Assembly (NCBI RefSeq): GCF_900112585.1 | Contig: NZ_FOLY01000003.1 | Location: 434,001-498,000, forward strand | Length of the DNA stretch: 64,000 bases | Source of the DNA: Kushneria avicenniae | GTDB taxonomy: Bacteria > Pseudomonadota > Gammaproteobacteria > Pseudomonadales > Halomonadaceae | Direction of reading: 5' to 3' | Shown here: piece after piece, positions 60,178 to 64,000 of the stretch | Layout: every line of letters starts with the position of its first letter | Position numbering within the stretch: the first letter of the stretch is position 1 | Translations under genes and position numbers: made by a program | Notes under the pieces: model-generated | Databases searched by the model: none | Told to the model about the DNA's origin: nothing | The model's input: the letters and a program-made list of their open reading frames with translations, nothing else

Positions 60178-60948
60178 TTACAGCGACAGCTTGCGAATCA
60201 GTTCCTTGGCCAGTACCCGATAGGCATGGGCGCCCCGGGACATGCGCGCATAGCGATTGACCGGCAGCCCGTGGCTGGGCGCTTCGGCAAGCCGGATATT
60301 GCGGGGAATGGCCGTTTTGAGCAGATCGTCACCGAAGTAGTCCGACAGCTGCTTGCTGACATCCCGGGTCAGGCTGTTGCGATTGTCGAACATGGTTCTG
60401 ACGATACCGTCGAGCGCCAGCGCCGGATTGACGCTGTCGCGAATCTGCTCGACGGTATCCAGAAGCGCCGAAAGCCCCTCCAGGGCATAGAACTCGCACT
60501 GCAGCGGAATCAGTACGCCATGTGCCGAGGTCAGAGCATTGACGGTCAGCATGTTGAGCGAGGGCGGGCAGTCGATCAATACCACATCGAACCGGTCGGC
60601 CACGGTTTCGATGGCGCGATCCAGACAGCGTTCGCGCCCCTCGCGCTCGAGAAGATCCACCTCGGCGGCGGTCAGATCCCCATTGGCCGGCAGCAGCTGG
60701 TAACCGGCACTGGGGCAGTCCACGATGGCCTCGGCGGCCGACAGCTCGCCCAGCAGCACGTCCAGCGAGCTGCCGTTGGAGAGCGCATGCTTGTCGATAC
60801 CGCTGCCCATGGTGGCGTGACCCTGCGGGTCCATGTCCACCAGCAGCACCCGTTTTTTCAGCGATGCCAGTGCGGCGGCCAGGTTGACGGCAGTTGTGGT
60901 CTTGCCAACGCCACCCTTCTGGTTGGTCAGCGCAATGATCCGGGTCAA
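60178..60948 (-). CDS. parA: Chromosome partitioning ATPase ParA
   Basis: Walker-type ATPase of 256 residues. The product starts (M)TRIIALTNQKGGVGKTT with the deviant Walker A KGGVGKTT. VDMDPQGHATMGSGID and VLIDCPPSLNMLTVNAL are further motifs. There is no ATG where homologues start; a TTG at 60946-60948 with AAGGA eight bases upstream decides the start. Together with ParB it moves replication origins apart. It follows rsmG by 35 bases. Confidence 0.94.
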   Translation of the reverse strand: MTRIIALTNQKGGVGKTTTAVNLAAALASLKKRVLLVDMDPQGHATMGSGIDKHALSNGSSLDVLLGELSAAEAIVDCPSAGYQLLPANGDLTAAEVDLLEREGRERCLDRAIETVADRFDVVLIDCPPSLNMLTVNALTSAHGVLIPLQCEFYALEGLSALLDTVEQIRDSVNPALALDGIVRTMFDNRNSLTRDVSKQLSDYFGDDLLKTAIPRNIRLAEAPSHGLPVNRYARMSRGAHAYRVLAKELIRKLSL

Positions 60949-60983
60949 GAGAGAATTCCTTGTGTATTGATCGCAGGGCCCTG

Positions 60984-61601
60984 TCAGGCAATGTCCATTT
61001 TCAAGAGATGACGCTGGGCAGGCTCCTGGGGAATCTGCAGTGCCCAAGTCTGCACCAGTCGGACGTCGTCCGGCAGCGTGATGTCATCCACGCGACCTGC
61101 CATGGCCAGCCAGTGCCCGCCTTCGGCCAGCAGTGACCGGGTCAGGGTGACAAACTCTGCCGGGGCCGCAAAGGCGCGGCTGGTGATCTGCTCGAAGGTA
61201 ACCCCGGCCAGCGCCTCCACCCGATCGTGTACCGGTGTGACGTTACCAAGCCCCAGCTCGAAGGCGGCCTGGCGCTGAAAGCGGATCTTCTTGCCGTTAC
61301 TGTCGATCGAGGTCAGGGCTATGTCGGGGCGCGCAATGGCCACCACGATGCCGGGCAGGCCGGCACCGCTGCCGACATCCAGAAGCTTCGGGCCTTCGAT
61401 CTGCGGCAGAATCGCCAGACTGTCCAGCAGATGGCGCGTCACCATCGCGTCGATATCGCGTACGGCGGTGAGGTTATAGGCCCGATTCCACTTGTGCAAC
61501 AGCGCCACAAAGGCCAGCAGCCGGTCGCGAACCTCGCGCTCAACACTCAGCCCGAGGGCGGTCATGCCGTCGTCAAGACGGCGTTCGACACCGGCCTTCA
61601 T
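60984..61601 (-). CDS. rsmG: 16S rRNA (guanine527-N7)-methyltransferase
   Basis: SAM-dependent methyltransferase of 205 residues modifying G527 of 16S r[22 protein letters not shown] is the SAM site. [20 protein letters not shown] and [13 protein letters not shown] are conserved. It overlaps the end of mnmG by 4 bases. Normal length; the mnmG-rsmG-parA-parB order is typical of gammaproteobacteria. Confidence 0.95.
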   Translation of the reverse strand: MKAGVERRLDDGMTALGLSVEREVRDRLLAFVALLHKWNRAYNLTAVRDIDAMVTRHLLDSLAILPQIEGPKLLDVGSGAGLPGIVVAIARPDIALTSIDSNGKKIRFQRQAAFELGLGNVTPVHDRVEALAGVTFEQITSRAFAAPAEFVTLTRSLLAEGGHWLAMAGRVDDITLPDDVRLVQTWALQIPQEPAQRHLLKMDIA

Positions 61602-63490
61602 GAGGTGGCCGTCCTGACCCTGGACGCATTACTGCGCTTTTTGAGGTGAATCAAAAGCATCGAGATGGCCGCCGGCGTCACGCCCGGAATGCGCCCGGCC
61701 TCGGCCAGCGTTTCTGGGCGGGCTGCCTTGAGCTTCTGGCGAATCTCGCTGGACAGTCCGTCGATGCGATCGTATTCAAGCTCCTCAGGCAGCCGGGTGG
61801 ACTCGTGGCGCCGGAGCTTTTCGATCTCCTCGCTCTGGCGATCGATATAGCCCTGGTACTTGGCCTGGATCTGCACCTGCTCGCGGACCAGCGGATCTTC
61901 CGGTGCGCCTTCGGCCAGCGGGGCGATGTCGTCATAGGTCAGCTCGGGACGGCGCAGCAGATCGCTCAGGCGATGTTCACGCGACAGCGCCCCCACTCGA
62001 TCGGCAAGCCCTCTGGCCGCATCGCTACCGGGCTGGATCCAGACGTGATCGAGGCGCTTGCGCTCGGTCTCGATGGCGTCACGCTTTTGCTGGAAGGCGT
62101 CATAGCGCTGGTCATCCACCAGCCCCAGCTGGCGACCCGTTTCAGTCAGACGCAGATCGGCGTTGTCCTCGCGCAGCAGCAGACGATATTCCGCCCTCGA
62201 GGTGAACATGCGATAGGGCTCCTGGGTACCCATGCGGATCAGATCATCCACCATTACGCCGATGTAGGCCTCGTCACGCCGCGGCCACCAGGCCTCCTGC
62301 CCCTTGACGCGCCGAGCGGCGTTGAGCCCTGCCAGCAGTCCCTGGGCGGCGGCTTCCTCATAGCCGGTGGTGCCGTTGATCTGACCGGCAAACCACAGAT
62401 TGTGAATCACCTTCGTTTCCAGCGAGTGCTTCAGATCGCGCGGGTCGAAGAAGTCATATTCGATGGCGTAGCCCGGGCGCACGATGTGGGTGCGCTCAAG
62501 TCCCTCGATCGAGCGTACCACGTCAAGCTGCACGTCAAAGGGCAGCGACGTCGAGATGCCGTTGGGATAGAGCTCGTGGGTATCAAGCCCTTCCGGTTCG
62601 ATAAAGATCTGGTGGCTTTGCTTGTCGGCAAAGCGATGGATCTTGTCCTCGATGGAGGGGCAGTAGCGCGGGCCGGTGCTCTCGATGACGCCGGAGTACA
62701 TCGGCGAGCGATCCAGATTGGCCCGGATGATGTCGTGGGTACGCTCGTTGGTGTGCGCGATGAAGCAGCTCACCTGATCGGGATGCATCTCACGCCGCCC
62801 CATGTAGGACATCACCGGCCGCGGCGTATCGCCGGGTTGTTCGGCCAGCTTCGAGAAATCGACCGTTCGGGCATCCAGCCGTGGCGGGGTGCCGGTCTTG
62901 AGACGTGCTACCCGCAGGGGTTGTTCGCGCAGGCGCGCAGCCAGCGCGTTGGCGGCCGGATCGCCCGAGCGACCACCGCTGTGGTGCTGCATGCCGATAT
63001 GAATCACACCGCCCAGGAAGGTGCCGGTACACAGCACCACGGTTTCCGCCATGAAGCGAATGCCGCCCTGGGTCAGCACGCCGCGAACCGTATCGCCCTC
63101 GACGATCAGATCGTCGGCGGACTGGGCAAAGATCGACAGGTTGGGCTGATTTTCGAGGATATAGCGAATGGCCGCCTTGTAGCGCACGCGATCGGCCTGT
63201 GCCCGGGTGGCACGTACCGCCGGACCCTTGCGGGAGTTGAGGGTTCGAAACTGGATGCCCCCCTGATCGGTGGCCAGCGCCATGGCACCGCCGAGCGCAT
63301 CGATTTCCTTGACCAGATGGCTCTTGCCGATGCCGCCGATGGCGGGATTACAGGACATCTGTCCCAGCGTTTCGATGTTGTGACTGAGCAGCAGGGTCTG
63401 ACAGCCCATGCGAGCGGCGGCCAGTGCGGCTTCGGTACCCGCATGACCACCACCGATGACAATAACGTCAAAGCGGTCCGGATAATCCAC
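61598..63490 (-). CDS. mnmG: tRNA uridine 5-carboxymethylaminomethyl synthesis protein
   Basis: FAD-binding protein of 630 residues that, with MnmE, builds cmnm5U at tRNA wobble position 34. [20 protein letters not shown] is the FAD site. [20 protein letters not shown] and [20 protein letters not shown]-type segments ([16 protein letters not shown]) are conserved. The C-terminal helical domain binds MnmE. Length is normal. rsmG follows with a 4-base overlap. The gene is transcribed away from the origin-like region at 63.6 kb. Confidence 0.97.
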   Translation of the reverse strand: MDYPDRFDVIVIGGGHAGTEAALAAARMGCQTLLLSHNIETLGQMSCNPAIGGIGKSHLVKEIDALGGAMALATDQGGIQFRTLNSRKGPAVRATRAQADRVRYKAAIRYILENQPNLSIFAQSADDLIVEGDTVRGVLTQGGIRFMAETVVLCTGTFLGGVIHIGMQHHSGGRSGDPAANALAARLREQPLRVARLKTGTPPRLDARTVDFSKLAEQPGDTPRPVMSYMGRREMHPDQVSCFIAHTNERTHDIIRANLDRSPMYSGVIESTGPRYCPSIEDKIHRFADKQSHQIFIEPEGLDTHELYPNGISTSLPFDVQLDVVRSIEGLERTHIVRPGYAIEYDFFDPRDLKHSLETKVIHNLWFAGQINGTTGYEEAAAQGLLAGLNAARRVKGQEAWWPRRDEAYIGVMVDDLIRMGTQEPYRMFTSRAEYRLLLREDNADLRLTETGRQLGLVDDQRYDAFQQKRDAIETERKRLDHVWIQPGSDAARGLADRVGALSREHRLSDLLRRPELTYDDIAPLAEGAPEDPLVREQVQIQAKYQGYIDRQSEEIEKLRRHESTRLPEELEYDRIDGLSSEIRQKLKAARPETLAEAGRIPGVTPAAISMLLIHLKKRSNASRVRTATS

Positions 63491-63610
63491 GTGAAAAACC
63501 TCGAGGGGTTGAAGATGAACGTGACACCCGACTGATCAGCGCGTGTCGATACCCACATGCCCGAAGAGGGGCTGGGGATAAGGCGTATTGAATGGCGCGC
63601 ATTATAACGT

Positions 63611-63879
63611 GGCTGTGAACAAGCGTCAGGGTTTTCCACGCACGGATTTTCACCCGACAGAAGGTCTTTAATTAATAAAACATCTTTTTTAAATAAGAAG
63701 TTCTGTTGTGGTTGTGATTACTGGTATTGAGCCTTTCTGTGGAAAAGCATTTTTTCCGTAAATAAAACAGCTTTCTGGGACGTGAATGAAACGCAGGGCA
63801 AACTGCGGGTTTCCCTGGGGCAGGCCCTGTACGGGGTGTGCATAACCCTGCGACTTGTTCACAGCTGAATTTATCCCCG
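63611..63879. other. Candidate replication origin (oriC-like) next to mnmG
   Basis: A 31-base segment at 63611-63641 and one at 63836-63866 are inverted and match at 24 of 31 positions; both carry GCTGTGAACAAG or its complement, and an AGGGTT block. DnaA-box-like 9-mers occur at 63632 (TTTTCCACG), 63738 (TTTTCCACA, minus), 63837 (TTATGCACA, minus), 63855 (TTGTTCACA) and 63871 (TTATCCCCG). None is a perfect TTATCCACA. An AT-rich core (63661-63700) with AATTAATAAAA and CTTTTTTAAATAAG would suit unwinding. The position beside mnmG parallels E. coli oriC. It is not proven. Confidence 0.5.
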
Positions 63880-63894
63880 CATGATCAACCGGGC

Positions 63895-64000
63895 TCAGGG
63901 AGGATTCTCCCCATACTCGTCAAGAAAGGCGTCATTGTAGATTCGATCGTTGAAAAGCCCGTCACAGGCGGCTTTCAAAGCAGTGGGGCAGCCCGGGCGT
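63895..64000 (-). CDS. C-terminal end of an unidentified protein (partial)
   Basis: A minus-strand frame enters from the right edge and ends with a TGA at 63895-63897. About 34 residues are visible, including CPTALKAACDGLFNDRIYND and then AFLDEYGENPP, with G/C-ending codons. No family is recognised; it is not mnmE or mioC by any motif visible. It is reported as a partial hypothetical gene. Confidence 0.45.
   Translation of the reverse strand, partial: RPGCPTALKAACDGLFNDRIYNDAFLDEYGENPP

Noticed and set aside
63478-63498. CCACGTGAAAAA at the mnmG start resembling a parS half
   Set aside because: The left arm does not match and it lies within the start region; it is a half site at best.
61646-63535. 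629-codon open frame opposite mnmG
   Set aside because: It is a GC-rich shadow of mnmG.

Overview
The window (64 kb, GC-rich, strong G/C third-position bias) reads as the chromosome of a gammaproteobacterium, most likely of the family Halomonadaceae (Halomonas, Kushneria, Chromohalobacter) or a close relative. This rests on remembered gene orders seen here: gmk-rpoZ-spoT-ridA, oxyR-recG, hexR near uvrD, glmU-glmR-glmS, and mnmG-rsmG-parA-parB-atpIBEFHAGDC. No alignment or database search was possible. Almost all of the window is coding, and most of that is housekeeping. No rRNA, tRNA, CRISPR array, insertion sequence or prophage was recognised. Left part (1 to 12.4 kb) is accessory and iron-related: the C-terminal end of a siderophore-type esterase, a lipoprotein-like gene remnant, two TonB-dependent siderophore receptors, an MFS transporter with a more AT-rich start, and a periplasmic metal/siderophore-binding protein. 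Candidate Fur boxes lie upstream of the first receptor/MFS pair and of the binding protein, both within or next to inverted repeats. A MocR regulator with divergent LysE-type exporter and acetyltransferase genes, a GST and glutaredoxin 2 are interleaved. No ABC permease or ATPase for the binding protein is present. Middle part (12.5 to 44.5 kb): nucleotide, stringent-response and repair genes (gmk, rpoZ, spoT, ridA, oxyR, recG); a LysE exporter with its AraC regulator; a LysR regulator divergent from trpBA; HU; the ubiquinone genes ubiC-ubiA; phoB-phoR behind a near-consensus Pho box; a minus-strand run of an AmiD-like amidase, cysZ, phoU, uvrD and hexR; a MotA/MotB-like stator pair; a sodium symporter; a DUF72 protein with pdxY; and a large AsmA protein. 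Right part (44.6 to 64 kb): a PQQ-dependent dehydrogenase encoded separately from its small membrane subunit, glmS with a DeoR regulator and glmU, the complete ATP synthase operon, parB, parA, rsmG and mnmG, nearly all on the minus strand. Upstream of mnmG is a roughly 400-base non-coding stretch with an AT-rich core flanked by a long imperfect inverted repeat and DnaA-box-like 9-mers. It resembles a replication origin placed next to mnmG, as in Escherichia coli. No clearly new multi-gene system was recognised. The most unusual signals are the origin-like segment, the inverted repeats coupled to Fur sites, a leader peptide plus terminator ahead of the MFS gene, a DnaA-box inverted repeat near 38.85 kb, the split PQQ dehydrogenase, and a broken lipoprotein gene.
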